Shown piece by piece: positions 13,131 through 26,019 of a stretch of DNA of 64,000 nt. Both the position numbers and the translations under genes were made by a program. The notes beneath the pieces are model-generated. The model ran no database searches and was not told where the DNA came from. It saw nothing but the letters and a program-made list of their open reading frames with translations. The stretch lies in contig NC_061867.1 in assembly GCF_907164915.1 (NCBI RefSeq), positions 38,486,338 to 38,550,337 on the forward strand, in the 5' to 3' direction. Source of the DNA: Impatiens glandulifera (lineage: Eukaryota; Streptophyta; Magnoliopsida; Ericales; Balsaminaceae). Each line of letters starts with the position of its first letter. Position 1 is the first letter of the stretch.

Positions 13131-14359
13131 AATAAAAATCATTCAAAATAATATTATATAATTAACACTCCATTTTTATATTATAATATTATCTAAAAAT
13201 ATAATTATATCAAAATATAATTATATAGTATGCAAAGTTATACAAAATAAACATTGTTATATCAATAAAAATGATCAAACCCCAAAATTTTAAACAACTT
13301 CTCTTCCTTCTTTTCAGATCTATAAAACATTCAAATGAAAATTTATCAATTAGTAACAAATTACAATTTTTACTCTCTTTTAACAAGCAAGAACTAAGTA
13401 AAATATTTCCTATATTAAATAAATTGATATAAATTACATATGATTAATTTATCGGAAGAGATAATTCATACTAACTTACAATTATGTAGAAATCTTCTTC
13501 AAATGTATTAGAGAGCAAGGTGAAGCCATGCATAAATTTTCTTCAAATGTACCAGTGAGTAAAGTGAAGAGGGAGCAAGGTGAAGCTAATAGGGAGTAAA
13601 GTGAAGAGGGAGTAAGGTGAAGCGCAAGAAAAATAATAGGGAAGGTAAATAATGCTAGAGAATGTAGATAATGCGATAAAGAGAATAGGAATGTAGATAG
13701 TTCTCAATCAACAAGAATAGGTTAAAGCTCCAAGAAGAAAGTTAAACCGTGGAAAAGAAAATAGAGGACTGAGTGAAGTGGAATAACCCTTAATTCCTTA
13801 ATATTTTTATTATTTTATATAATTAAAAATTATAATATTAAATGCAATAATTCTCATTTATATTTATAAATTTACCTATTATATAATTCAAAGATATTAT
13901 ACGCATTTCATTTTTTTAATTAAATTCTTATATTTTTTTATTCATATTTAAAATTATAAATATAATTTTATTTTATCTACTTATAAGTACACACTAATAT
14001 TAATTAAATTGATATATAATTATAAATTTTATATACAATAATATTTTATAAAAAATATTTATACTACAAAGTTTATATTACAAAGTTTATATTTTTCCAT
14101 TGCTTTTATTATTACTTATGATTATCAGATTATCTAAATATTTACTTAAACATAAATTAGAAATAAAATAAAAAATTACTTTCACACATTTTCTTATTTA
14201 GTTTTTGATTGTTTTTTTTAATTTTAACTAATTAAAACTCAAAAATATTTTTATTGTATTTTATAATTTATAAATTAAAATACTGAATTATTATTAATAA
14301 TTAAACAAATTACAATTTTAAATACATTTGAGTTTAAACTAAATTAAAAAAATACAACA

Positions 14360-14569
14360 AAAATGCTAAATAAATAATTAATAACAATTTATCTTCATTA
14401 ATCAATAAGAAAATAATCATTGAAATAATCAAATATTCATTAAACATATTTTAGGAATATAAATGAGATAAAAATGACTAGTCCTCCATATTTTTAGAAT
14501 TTATTTGATAAAGAGTTTATCTTCATATATAAATCAAATTATAAAAGTTTACACAAAAATGATAAAAAG

Positions 14570-14628
<59 letters not shown>

Positions 14629-15102
14629 ATAAAAGTAATTTAGATATAAATTTTGATTAAAATGATAGAGAGTTTATTTTTAATTAAAATATATGAATAA
14701 TATATATTAATGTTATATTATTTGAAATTTAGATATATTATTTGTAAATGTGATTAAATTATTTAATATAAAACTAATCTTAAATAAAAAAATTAAATAT
14801 ATTTATATAATTGTGATCCACATGACAAATTACTTAGTTTTTATGACATTTGTTATCTATATAATTTTATTTTATGAATTAATTTGTGATGAATTAGTCT
14901 ATTATTTAATTTATTATTTAATTAGTGATTAAATATTAATAAGATTTAATATTATTTTTAATATTATTTATAAATTTAATGTATATAAAATTATGAAACT
15001 AAATTTTTATTAGGTTAATATTTAAATTTATAATAATATATAATTATTGACTCAATCACTATATATATTTTATAATAATAAATATATTTAAAGTCTTAAT
15101 AA

Positions 15103-15145
<43 letters not shown>

Positions 15146-15503
15146 TATATTATTTCAGGAATTTAATTAAAATATAAGTTAAAAAAATAACAACAAAAAT
15201 GATAAGTAAATAATTGATAACAGTTTATCTCTATTAATCAATAAAAAAATAGTCAAATCTCCATTAACCATATTTTAAGAATTTAAATGAAATAAAAATG
15301 ACTAGTTATTCAAAAAATAATAGTCAATACCATAATTTAGTAAAAGGAATTTGGTAAAAAAGGAATGACTTGTGATCTTAATTAATTAAAAAAACTAAAT
15401 AACTTTCTTTCTTCTCTTTTTTTTTTATCTTTCCTCGTTCTCTTTCATTTTTTAACCTTCACATCGTTCCCTCTATCATATTATTCCCTCTATCATATTG
15501 TAA

Positions 15504-15534
<31 letters not shown>

Positions 15535-16012
15535 TTTTAATTAATAAATATACTAGTCATATATATATATTTGGAAAAACAATTTAGCGGCATTTCATTA
15601 AAAATTCTCAAAAACGAAAAAAAAAACCCACGAGTTTAATAGATCATTCTAGACAGACCTAGAATGATTTTAAAATCGTATCATTCTGAATAAAAAACAA
15701 AAACTTAAATGAACTATCTAATTATAATGTTTTTATATATAAATGTAACTACATGTTATAATTATTTTCATTACGATTTAAAAGCCTTAAAATTGTTAAT
15801 ATATATATATTTATTATATTATTTCATTAATTTAATTAAAATATAATTTTAAAAAATAATACAACAAAAATTCTAAATAAATAATTGATAACAATTTATC
15901 TCCATTAATCAATAAAAAAATAGTTTGACAATATCAAATCTTCATTAAACATATTTTAATAATGTAAATGAAATAAAATGACTAGTTTTCTATATTTTAA
16001 AAATTTATTTGA
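14360..16012. repeat. three diverged internal repeats in the CACTA element
   Basis: About 14360-14550, 15197-15310 and 15867-16012 share, in order, AATAATTRATAACARTTTATC, TTAATCAATAARAAAATA, TTCATTAAACATATTTTA and AAATGACTAGT. They make up much of the non-coding interior and suggest growth by local duplication. Confidence 0.65.
14574..14622. repeat. (AT)n microsatellite
   Basis: Uninterrupted AT/TA run. Similar runs lie inside the same element near 15109-15141, 16078-16124, 16453-16473 and 16899-16941. Confidence 0.9.
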
Positions 16013-16073
16013 CTTAAAAAATATAATAGTGCATACCAAATTATAAAGGTTAAAAAGTAATAAATATTTTATC

Positions 16074-16128
<55 letters not shown>

Positions 16129-16888
16129 TTATAAAAGTAATTAGTGATAAATCAGTCTATTATTTAATTAGTCATTAATTATGAGAGAGAAAAATATTAA
16201 TAAGATTTAATATTATTTTTAAGATTATTTATAAATTAAATCAATGTAGGATATTCAGTTATATATAAATATGAAGTCTCAATATAAAATTTTGTTATTT
16301 TTTTTCATTGTTAATTCATGTAAAGTATGTTTATTGAACTAATGTTTGATAAAATAATATTTTTTAATTATTTATTTTTTAATTAATTTATCTAATATTC
16401 TTACGTATGATGAGGTTGACATAAAAAATTCATTTTTATTTGAAAATAAATATATATATATATATATATATATTTTATAAATATTATTTTGTAATATCTA
16501 ACCTACTTTTATAAAATGATATATATATATATATATTAAATTTAAGTATGAATATATATAGGTTAAATTTAAATTTGACTTTCTATATTGGTTGAATATA
16601 TAAAATATGAAGGGTTTCATAGTTTTACATAGATTTAGTTTAGAATTAATACTAAAAAGAATATTGATTAAAAATAAAGTTTTAAATTAAATTAAATATA
16701 ACAATAATTAAATAGACTATTAAAGAATAAATTAATTCATTACTAATTAATTTATAAAATAAGAATTTAATTAATAAAAAGAATCTAATTTATAATTTCA
16801 TATTTATATATAACCTATGCCATCAAAACTAGGTAATTTGTCAAAATTACTTATATAATTATAAATAATTCAATTATATTTATAACAT

Positions 16889-16944
<56 letters not shown>

Positions 16945-17159
16945 CTCTATAAATCTATATAATAATATATATATATATATTATATTACACAATTATATTT
17001 ATTAATTCTTTATAATTTTGTATACACAATTCTTTTGAAACTTATCTCAATCAATTTTTAAATAATAAAAATTAAAATTTATTAATAAGACTTTTTTTTA
17101 TGTTTATAATCATATAAGACTTATAACATTATTTTTTATACAGTTAAACATAAAAATTT

Positions 17160-17330
17160 TAACTGCCGTATAAAAAACCGCAGTTAGAAATAAGACTTTA
17201 ACTAAGTTAAATGTAATAATTTTAAAGGCGATTTTATATACCGTAGTTAAAGATAAGATATTTAAAGGCGGTTTTATATACCATAGTTAAAAATAAGATA
17301 TTAACTACAGTTTTAAATACCACCGTAAAA
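17160..17330. repeat. right subterminal repeat array of the CACTA element
   Basis: Several GCGGTTT/ACCGCAGTTA units in opposite orientation to most of those at the left end, next to the right terminus at 17362. Confidence 0.7.
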
Positions 17331-17365
17331 TTTCGTTGTTAAAAATACCTTTTTTACTAGTGACA

Positions 17366-18235
17366 ACATCCTATATGAATAGTCTTCCTAACTACTTTTT
17401 ACAAGACTTGAGAGGAAGGTAAGCCAAAGGTTTTTATAACATAACTTCTGCATAAAAAATCTTTCTAAAAGTGTACGGGTTGCATCTATCATTCAAAATC
17501 CTTTGTTGCATCATTCTATGGGTCGATCACTCAAACGGATAGGTAAGACATGAGACCAACCAAGTTTGGATCGCACAAATTACCCTTAAAAACAGGAAAT
17601 TTGAATGGATAAGAAACCTATTCATTATGAAAAGATCATTTCATGAAAGAAAACGAAAAACATTTAAAAAAACAGGATTTAGAGAAGTGACAAAATAAAA
17701 CAACTTACACTCTTGAAATTCAAAGAAACAACAGGTTGTTACTGCTCTACCTCATGCCACTTCTGAACTCATCTGACTTAAATTCTTGCTACATGAACTT
17801 TCAATCTCCCCACCTCAACCTCACACTCTATGGTGTGACAACATTAGTGTTGTATTTCTCTCCGTTAATTCAATTTTGCATGCTCGTACGATTGATTTTC
17901 ACTTCATTCGTGAAAGTGTTGCTTATAAATCTCTTTTCATCTAATACATACCTATTAGATTACCAATATCCTCACCAATAGACTTGCATCAAACCGATTT
18001 GATTTATTAAGTAATGATGTGTGGCTCCCCGTTTTGTTTGAGGGAAGGTATTAAAGAATCTATAATTAAAAACAAAGAGCAACCCAATTGAGTCTCTTCA
18101 TTTTCATCTTCTAACTCTTAAGTATATTTAAAATCTTTACATATTCAAACTGTTTAGATTTTTTTTATAAATTCATACTCTTATAATTGTAATCACACAC
18201 TTCAAATACATTCTTAATACAAAACAAATTCTTTA
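17366..18235. other. intergenic DNA, no gene recognised
   Basis: An 81-codon open frame at 17736-17981 shows no recognisable motif and is not supported as a gene. Confidence 0.4.
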
Positions 18236-18238
18236 CTA

Positions 18239-18442
18239 CTTATCTTCTTTAACTATTGTGTCCATAAAATGTGAGTTGGAATCTTGGAGGAAAACAAGTG
18301 AAAAACTCTCACTCTCAATCTTCACTTCTATATTCTCCAAGTTTAGAACTATCTTAAAAAATAATCCATATTTTTTTAAGGCCGAATTGTGAAATTGGGG
18401 ATCTTTATTGGGACCAATTGAGATTTCAAACCTCTTTTTCAA
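18239..18442 (-). pseudogene. copia gag fragment
   Basis: The - strand reads FFKIVLNLENIEVKIE, the counterpart of the gag phrase NFLKIILDLENIVVKVED seen in the element at 5.3 kb, then SNSHFMDTIV, like the SYSHFVDTML part of other copia gags. No LTR or further domain accompanies it. Confidence 0.5.
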
Positions 18443-19440
18443 ACCTTATAATTTGGTGTTCCTTATTGTTAAAGTTATACCAAACGAGATTTTATCTTAA
18501 CGGTTTCAAATATCTTATTATATATGTGACATTTATAGATAAATAAATAAAATTATCAATGTCACTAATTCAACTACCAAATTTTAGTGAATTAAGGTAG
18601 CGTTTAGTACGTTGTACAAATTATATAGGGTATAAGTTGTATAAAGGTATAAATTGTAACTCCCTATAAATTGTATAGGGAAGTAGAAGCTGTATGGGTT
18701 ATTAATGTTTAATATGAATTATAAAAAATGGTATAAGTTATATGTGGTTTATAATTTTGTGTTTGGTATATATAGTATAAGAATGTTGTATAAGTTATAT
18801 AAATATGAATTTAAAATTATTATTATTATTATTTTATATATTTATTTATTTAGAAATAATATTGTTTATTATTATAAATTATTGAAATGTTATTATTTAA
18901 TAATTACTATAATTTTAATTAAATTACAGAAATTAATTATAAAATAAACTGTAAATTATATTTATTTTGAATAATATTAATAATTCTAATAAAATAAAAT
19001 AAAAATAAAATTAATTTATATAAAATAAACAATATTATTTATAATAAGTAAATATATAAAGTAATAATTAATAAAATGATCGTTATAAAAATAAATATAT
19101 ATTTTTTAATTAAAATATTGATTATTTAAAAAATATATATTAAAAATAAATATGTATAATAATAATATTAAAACTAAATAAAATATATTTAATATATTAT
19201 ATAATAATAAATTATACATAATATTAATAAAGGGTATGATGATAAATTAAAATTTAAATGATATAAAAAAAGTTTTGTAGGTAAAGATACTAGTTATAAT
19301 TTTATACCAAATATGATGTATAAATTATATAAATGTATAAATTTATACCAATAGTAAAATCCTAACAAACAACATATAAAAACACTATTGGTAATACCAA
19401 TAGTGTTATACTTCTTATACCTCATACCAGTTTGGAGTAC
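18443..19440. other. AT-rich intergenic DNA with a perfect 13-bp hairpin
   Basis: Very AT-rich, no gene. At 19381-19407 AACACTATTGGTA is followed after one base by its exact inverse TACCAATAGTGTT. A possible AT-rich MITE around 18597-19370 was considered but its ends do not match well. Confidence 0.4.
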
Positions 19441-22400
19441 TATAACCCAAAAACAAAACCCTTCGGTTCCGTTCCTAAAAAAGCTTGAGGTTCGAGGATT
19501 TCAACCTCGGTTTGCATGTCAAAAATTGTTTTATAATATAAAACATTATTTTCAAAAAATGTCACTGATTCCTGAAAGCTTTTTGAAACTAATTCAAAAT
19601 AATTAATTTCGTGGGTTCAATTTTAAATAATTCAGAAATTTTATGATAATCAAATCACAGTTTTTTTTAGAAATTCTTTAGTTTTAAATTAATTAAACAT
19701 AATTAATTTAAAATATTAATTATTTTGAAACAGGGTCGTCAATTGATTTTTTGAAAATCAATAAAAGTTGGAATACATATACAAACGTATGACCATAGTT
19801 TCTTTCAGTTCATAGTTTGGTGATACTCGGAAAAATGATTTCACGCTTCATCCTCCATACCCATTTTAAAAACGGTCTCTACTTATAAAGTTGATTTTTT
19901 GAAAATCGGTTGTATAACAAATGAGTTCTAACAGTTTATTCTTCCGATCTTAGTCATGTTTCTAGGTTTAGCATTATTTATAATATTAAAACATAAATAT
20001 TTAAATGCTGGTACCTGTTGCGGATGATAACTAGGGAAGAAATACATGAAGAATATCAACCATTTTTAAAGGTAATAAGGTTTAGAAATAAACACCAAAA
20101 CAAGTCTTTGTCGAAATATTTTTGTGGAAATATCCAAAAAATATTTAAAATGCATTTTATAATTTCTTGGGATTTTTATAAAATAATTTGGAGTCTTATT
20201 ATTATAAAAATAATTTTGGATTTTTAAAAGTGGAACTGAACAGGCCTTTGGAGTCCTAGGTCTGGGGTTCGTTTTTATCGAACAAGGTCAAAAGACTCTC
20301 TATCCAGCTCAAGGAACCTCTCGGTCGAGGTTCGGGATCCTCAGTCTAAGGATAGAAGCCATCGGTCGAGGTACTAAGGACTCTCGGTCCTTGGTTGATC
20401 TTATCGGTCTAGGTGTAAAAGCCTCTCAGTCCTAGGCTAGCCTAAGGCTATGTTTCTTGCTTGAGGTATATTAACCTCTCGATCTGGAGCTAGCTCTAGG
20501 CTATGTCCCTCGGTTCTAAGCTTAGGAGCTCTCGGTCCCAAGGTTAGAACACTCGATCCTAAGGTCAGGACTCTCGGTCTTAGGGTTAGGGAGTCTCGGT
20601 CCCAAGGTTAGAACTCTCGGTCCTAGGTTTAGGACTCTTCGTCCTATGACGAACCTATCAATTCTAGGTGAAAATTCTAGGTTAGATTTCTCGGATCTAT
20701 CACAAGAACGTCAGTCGGAACTCTCGGTTCTAGGTTGATTTCTTGGTCCTAAGTTTCAATCCAGACTGAGGACCCTCGGTTCAAGGCAAACAAGCCTCGG
20801 TTCTCAAGAACACCAAAGTGTAGGGTTTAAATTCATTTTTTATCTCTAATTCTTGGATCGAAGACTTGGATAGCTTCACAAAGCTCCCAGGAATACGTTG
20901 ATCATCATCTCAATGTATGGATGGACCTGGATGATGATCGATTTGTTCAAAACAGTTTGTGATAAAAAAAATCGAGTTTTTAATTTTAAAGTTGTTTTGA
21001 AGTGAAAAGAGTTATCCAATAGTTTCCTTATATCACATATACTTGATTGGTACCAAAACAAGAACATTGACTATTTGTTTGAACCAATTCAAGAACTCAA
21101 ATTTTTTATTTTAATTTAAAAATTTTGATTTTGATCAAACATGATCGGGATGGATCTAACATTATCCAAATAGTTGTCCAACATGTTTATAATCATGTCG
21201 GGAAGCATTGGGCTGTGATTCAACATAAATAACCCAAGTAAAACAAACCTGATTTTTTTTGTTTTTTGAAATTTATATTTGATTTTTTGTTACTTAGATC
21301 GATTAATCAGTTCTATCAAATGAACATTGTTCCTAAATGATCCTAAGAATGATTTCCTTTCATAAAACACTATGAAAAATAAGTAAACAAGTTTTTATAA
21401 TTTAAATATAAAAATTTTAAATTCAAATTGTAAATATGAATTAGATGATGATTGGAATCATACCAAAGATAGAAGAACACTCCTTGGAACTTATGGAAGC
21501 TCTTGGGATGCCTTGATCAAACCTTATAGGTCTCAAACGAATTTCCAAAAAATTCAAAAGCTTTGAGCTTCAATGGGAGATTTATGAAATCTTCTGATTT
21601 GAAGGTGGAGATTGGATTCTCCGCCCCTTCAAAATTACTTAGGGAAGTTATTTATAGCATTCCTAAGTCGGTTGGAGGCATCTAGTGGTCTCAATCGACC
21701 ATAATCTATGATTGACTTTTGGCTGTTATTGGCTGAAGTCGCTGGAATAAAGATGATTCATCCCTATTTTGATAGGGAGAAATTATCACCATCGTAGGGT
21801 GATCATTTCAGGCTTTAAATGAGTCGAAATGGTGGACTAGCGAGGGAGTTCCAAAAAAGAAAAATTGAAGTTGGTTGTTTGTTCTTATCCCTCTAGTGTC
21901 GCATTGGAGACGAAGGTGGCGCTCAAAATGACATCGTTTTAAGCGTATTTGGGTGTTCTATCTTGACGTCGTTGTGTTTAAGTAGTCCGTTAGTGTTCTA
22001 TCTAATGACCGTTTGATGATCAGCTGCGGCCCAAACGCGCGTCTCCTCGGCTATAACGTGCTACGCGGAGCGTTCCTGGGCACTAGATGAAAATCCAACG
22101 CTCATCCGATGGTCCTGACATGTGCTGCAACTAATACCTTTAGTTTCGACTACACATGATCACATATATATATTTTTATTAAATCCTTAAGGGTTTATTT
22201 GAAATTGATTTTTATTTCACCATTTTCTCTTTCATTTTGATATTTTTAAATACACAAAATATTAAAATAAATATGGTAAACATTTTAACAATTCTTTTTT
22301 TTATTATATATTTTTATGATTTGAATAAATAATTCTTATTAGATGAAATATATATAACAATTCATCAAATCTATTTATTTTTGTCCTTTAATTTTTTCTA

Positions 22401-22630
22401 AAATTATTTTGAGATAATATGGGTACAACTTTTATTTCAAATAATTTTATTTTTATTTTGGCCTTAACCCGTAATAAATTTGATTAATTAGTACAATTAT
22501 TAATCCTAATTAATTGTTTTAAGTGGTTTTTTTGGTCATGGGGTTAATTATTTCGTCTTTATTTATTTAAAATAAATCAAAATAATTATTTTAATATTGT
22601 AAATTGGGATGTAGATTTTTAGTGTTTACA
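19441..22630 (-). repeat. 3' LTR of the gypsy element (left copy)
   Basis: About 3.19 kb, matching 26018-29121 throughout with many small differences. Starts (- strand) TGTAAACACTAAAAATCTAC at 22630. Contains a TATA-like box near 21648-21656 (- strand GCTATAAATAA) and the CTCGGTCCTAGG minisatellite at 20250-20790. A GC-rich stretch lies near 22020-22090. Confidence 0.85.
20250..20790. repeat. LTR minisatellite built on CTCGGTCCTAGG
   Basis: Some twenty imperfect units of 20-30 bp around CTCTCGGTCCTAGGTTAGGA. The matching arrays in the other two LTR copies are at about 26815-27380 and 38950-39285, with different unit numbers and order. Confidence 0.8.
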
Positions 22631-25404
22631 AAGTGACCCTCTCGAATCGAGTTTGAATACAACAAACCTTTTTTTTGAAAACATTGATTCGAGTATGACA
22701 TCTAACACTAGATTATCTAGTCCAATATATAATGAGGGAGTTAAAAAAGATGGAACATCTAGCGTGTCACGGTTGGAGTGACCTGTTGATGTTATACATA
22801 ACATTCGCTAATGTGCTTCCAAGCGTTGCTTTAGGAAATCATTTCCTTGGTGTTTATCATAAGAAGGATGATTTTTGAAAATCCTATTTTATAGAATTCG
22901 ACAAAGTATCTATAAAATCCATGGGATAAATATAATCATAGGTATTGAAACATCAATTCCTGTCTAGCATGAATATTAAGAGATTATTTATGTTTTAGTC
23001 ATGTATAAATGGTTAAGGGATAACGTTTATGAGATATGCAGGGAACATAAAAGTTTTAGTAACGTTTAATGTGGGTTACTAACAAGTAACTTTTTTAGGG
23101 TGATCATAAACATATGATCATGAGACTATCGACATATATGCTTTGGTGAGGAAGTCAACAAACTTTATTACGGATTTTGCTATCATGTGATTATGTATAT
23201 ATGACGATGATGCCGTCAATGTTTATCACATAATTTAACAAACTTTCCTTGAAGATCACTCACATGTGAGGTTGAGAATGATCATGTATAAATGATCGTG
23301 GTGCTATTAATTAATAGGCTTTAATGTGTCGGGAATTGGGAACACAACATTTATCAAAGAATGGGATCGGAACGGAACAATATCAGAGAACATAACTTCA
23401 TTGGAGTTCCTATGAGAAGGTAGGATTTCGAACAGGACATTGTGAGATTACCTATCGGATGATAGGGTTTGAACATGATTATATACAAATAATCATTGTT
23501 CTTGTTTACAAACAAGGCATAAATACCCATTGAGCGATAGGGTTTGAAATTCCTATTCAAATGATATGTCTTTTATATTAATACCTATCAAGAGATAGGG
23601 TTTACTTGAGTACACGATTAGAAGATGGGGTTTGGTTACCTATCGAGTGATAATGTTTTGTTTGAGGACATAATGAGGGATAGAGTTTGAAGTTTTGGAC
23701 AGATCATGTACAAACAATCGTTGTGCTTTTTGATAAACAAGGCTTGAATACATTCAAGAGTTAGAATTTTGGGGTACCTGTTTGAATGAAAAGGTTCAAT
23801 TACCTATCGAGAGATATGGTTTGATCACTATCATGTATGAATGATCGTTGTGCTTGTGGACAAAGAAGACTTATTGCTTTTGTGATTTAGGAGATGTACC
23901 TATTGAAAAATAGGGTTTTGATGGATACATATCAAGAGATAGATTTTTCTTGAGTACCTATGTGAGTGATAGGGTTTAAATTACCTGTTTGGATGACAGG
24001 GTTTGGAATACCTATTCGAACGATAGGGTTTTGTTTGAGGACCTATCGAGGGATAGGGTTTTGGATTACCTATTTGGATGACAGGGTTTTATGTGGTTGG
24101 ATCATGTACAAATGATGCATCGGCTTGTCTATAGACAAAGATTGAAGGATCTATTGAAAGATAGATTTTGTTTTGATAGTGTTTTGATTGCATTAATGTT
24201 GTGAGAGGACATACCTATCGAGTAATAGGGTTTTAAAAAAATCATATATAAACGATTTTTCTCATAACTTTTGAGATATCGATTATAAATTCGATCTCGT
24301 GTACAAACTATGATCCATGGTCATAACCCTCGAGGAAGGCGGTCAACATCTTGACCTTTTGATAAAAGAGTGCAACTTATTTTTGGTTGCTCAGCCCTAA
24401 ACCACATTTTTGAAAGTTCGACTCATCGCTAAAACATTTGGGAGAGGCTTTTGACTTTCTATTTTGGGTTTTTATATGCCGTTTTCTATTTTTTGTTGGC
24501 TCGCGAGTGTATTTGGTAGAATCGGTACATCAATGCCTTTGTCATATGCAATCAAGATTCAGATCTTGGATAGGCCGTGGATGTTGATTTCAATACCTCA
24601 ACCACTTGAGATGTTTTCTTTTTTTGTTCTCGTGGTGTATCTGGAAGAATTGGTACATTCTTTTCTTGCCTTAACAAATCAAGACTAAAGTCTAAGTGAG
24701 CACAAATGGTGATTTCAATACCTCAACCAACAGAGGAACATTTTTCAATATTGTTTTTAGAGATTTTCGAAGTTTATTCTAGTTCTCTTTTTAGAAATTT
24801 ATTTTTTTGATTTTTTTCTTCCTAAAGCATGAGTTTCAAACCTCTCATTCTTTAACAAAAGTAACGATGATGTGTCCATTCTTAATTTTGGGCTATGGGT
24901 CTCACTTTTATGGGGTTTATTCTTGTTCTTTTTTTTTATAAACCATCGATGGGGGTTGTTCTTAGGACAATCGTCTACAAACGAAAAAAAGATTATGACT
25001 GATATCTCTTAAATCGGGTTTATTGGGAAATCCACGGTTTTATTTCTAAGAATATCACTTGAAAGGAAGCGATGCTCTTGACTTTTCCCCTACTTGTTTC
25101 CTAAAATCCGAAATATCGGCTCTAGGATGAGAAGAATATTTTATTCCTTTCTCAAAAGACGTTCTTTCTCTTTTTGAAGAAGGGACTAGGGATTTTTATT
25201 TATGTGAGACTAGGCCCGCAAACATGTAGGTTGCCTATGTATCTTCTCGGTTTTATTTTTTGTATGAGAAGAATTAGGTCTCCGTAGTTTGACCTGAGTC
25301 TTTTGTCCATGTTACAAGTTATACAAAGCATGTGATTGGATTCTATTGAGATAAGTTTCTTTTAAGGTCGAGCTTTAAACTGTTTTGCGCATGCTTTGAT
25401 ATTA
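22631..25404 (-). other. non-coding internal region of the gypsy element, with a hairpin-repeat tract
   Basis: No open frame of note. From about 23390 to 24230 a unit of the form ACCTATC(5-8 nt)GATAGGGTTT recurs about twenty times; each unit can fold on itself. Between them GATCATGTAYAAATGATCG, another dyad, recurs at least five times. A further ~120-bp segment (TTTCAATACCTCAACCA at its end) is duplicated near 24500-24610 and 24630-24730. This lies between integrase and the 3' LTR. Confidence 0.7.
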
Positions 25405-26019
25405 TACAAAATATCTTTTAAATGCATCGAGATTTCTTGGCGCAATGAACTCTTTGCCTTCTAGGTTAGATAGGAGGACAACTCCTCTAGAGAGGATTTT
25501 ATTAAGTAGGAAGGGTCCTTCTCATTGGGTTCGAAACATGCCCCTATGGTCTGAGAGTTATAAGGTTCGTTTGAGAAATAGATCACCTTCTTTGAGATTT
25601 TTTAGGTTTGACCTTCCTATTGAAGGTGTTCGACATGCGTTTTTAGAAGGCTTGGGTTTTGCATGGAGCATTTAACCTCCTATCATCCATTAACGTTAGT
25701 TGGTCATATCGAAATTTGTTCTAGTCTTCTTTTATGACGTGACTTTCTAAGAGTACTCTTAGAGTTAGAATATCGATTTCAATAGGTTGTACAGAATTCA
25801 TGTCGTAAACTAGAGAGTAGGGAGTTTCGTCCGTCGATTTTCGAGCGGTCGTATGATATCCCCATAAAGTATATGGCAACTTCTCATGCTAGTCCTTATA
25901 TGTGCTGGTCATTTCTTGATTATCCTAATCACGTTTTTGTGTGTCGCTTCGACCGCACCATTGGTTTGGGTCTATAGGGCGATGATTTGTGATGCTCGAT
26001 CTTGAAATTTGTACCTCTA
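25405..26019 (-). pseudogene. gypsy integrase C-terminal half, decayed
   Basis: Read on the - strand from 26019, in three frames: TNGAVEATHKN (the NGAVEAANKN signature of Tat-type integrase), then LPYTLWGYHTTARKS, TPYSLVYDMNSVQPIEI, NKFRYDQLTLMDDRRLNA, LKEGDLFLKRTL, EGPFLLNKILSRG and finally NLEGKEFIAPRNLDAFKRYF. The order is that of the end of the catalytic core followed by the C-terminal DNA-binding part. Several stops and shifts. The catalytic DDE residues before NGAVEA are absent because of the deletion. Confidence 0.8.

Larger units (their letters stand above)
12506..17362. mobile_element. non-autonomous CACTA (En/Spm) DNA transposon, 4857 bp
   Basis: Starts CACTAGTAAAAAAG at 12506 and ends with its inverse CTTTTTTACTAGTG at 17362. 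It is flanked on both sides by the 3-bp target duplication ACA (12503-12505 and 17363-17365), the size expected for CACTA transposons. Both ends carry dense copies of a subterminal motif around AACTGCGGTTTATAAAA (12530-13130 and 17160-17330) in both orientations; such arrays are the transposase-binding regions of this superfamily. The interior is extremely AT-rich, has no transposase-like frame and is filled with simple and internal repeats. It could move only with a transposase supplied elsewhere. Confidence 0.9.

Noticed and set aside
14750..14932. 60-codon frame in the CACTA interior as a transposase piece
   Set aside because: Composition is only I, Y, L, N from AT-rich DNA; no transposase motif.
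18597..19370. AT-rich segment as a hAT-type MITE
   Set aside because: The ends (GTTTAGTACG and GTTTGTTAGG inverted) match only loosely and no target duplication was found.
25445..25675. 76-codon + strand frame
   Set aside because: It is the antisense of the gypsy integrase C-terminus, which reads coherently on the - strand.
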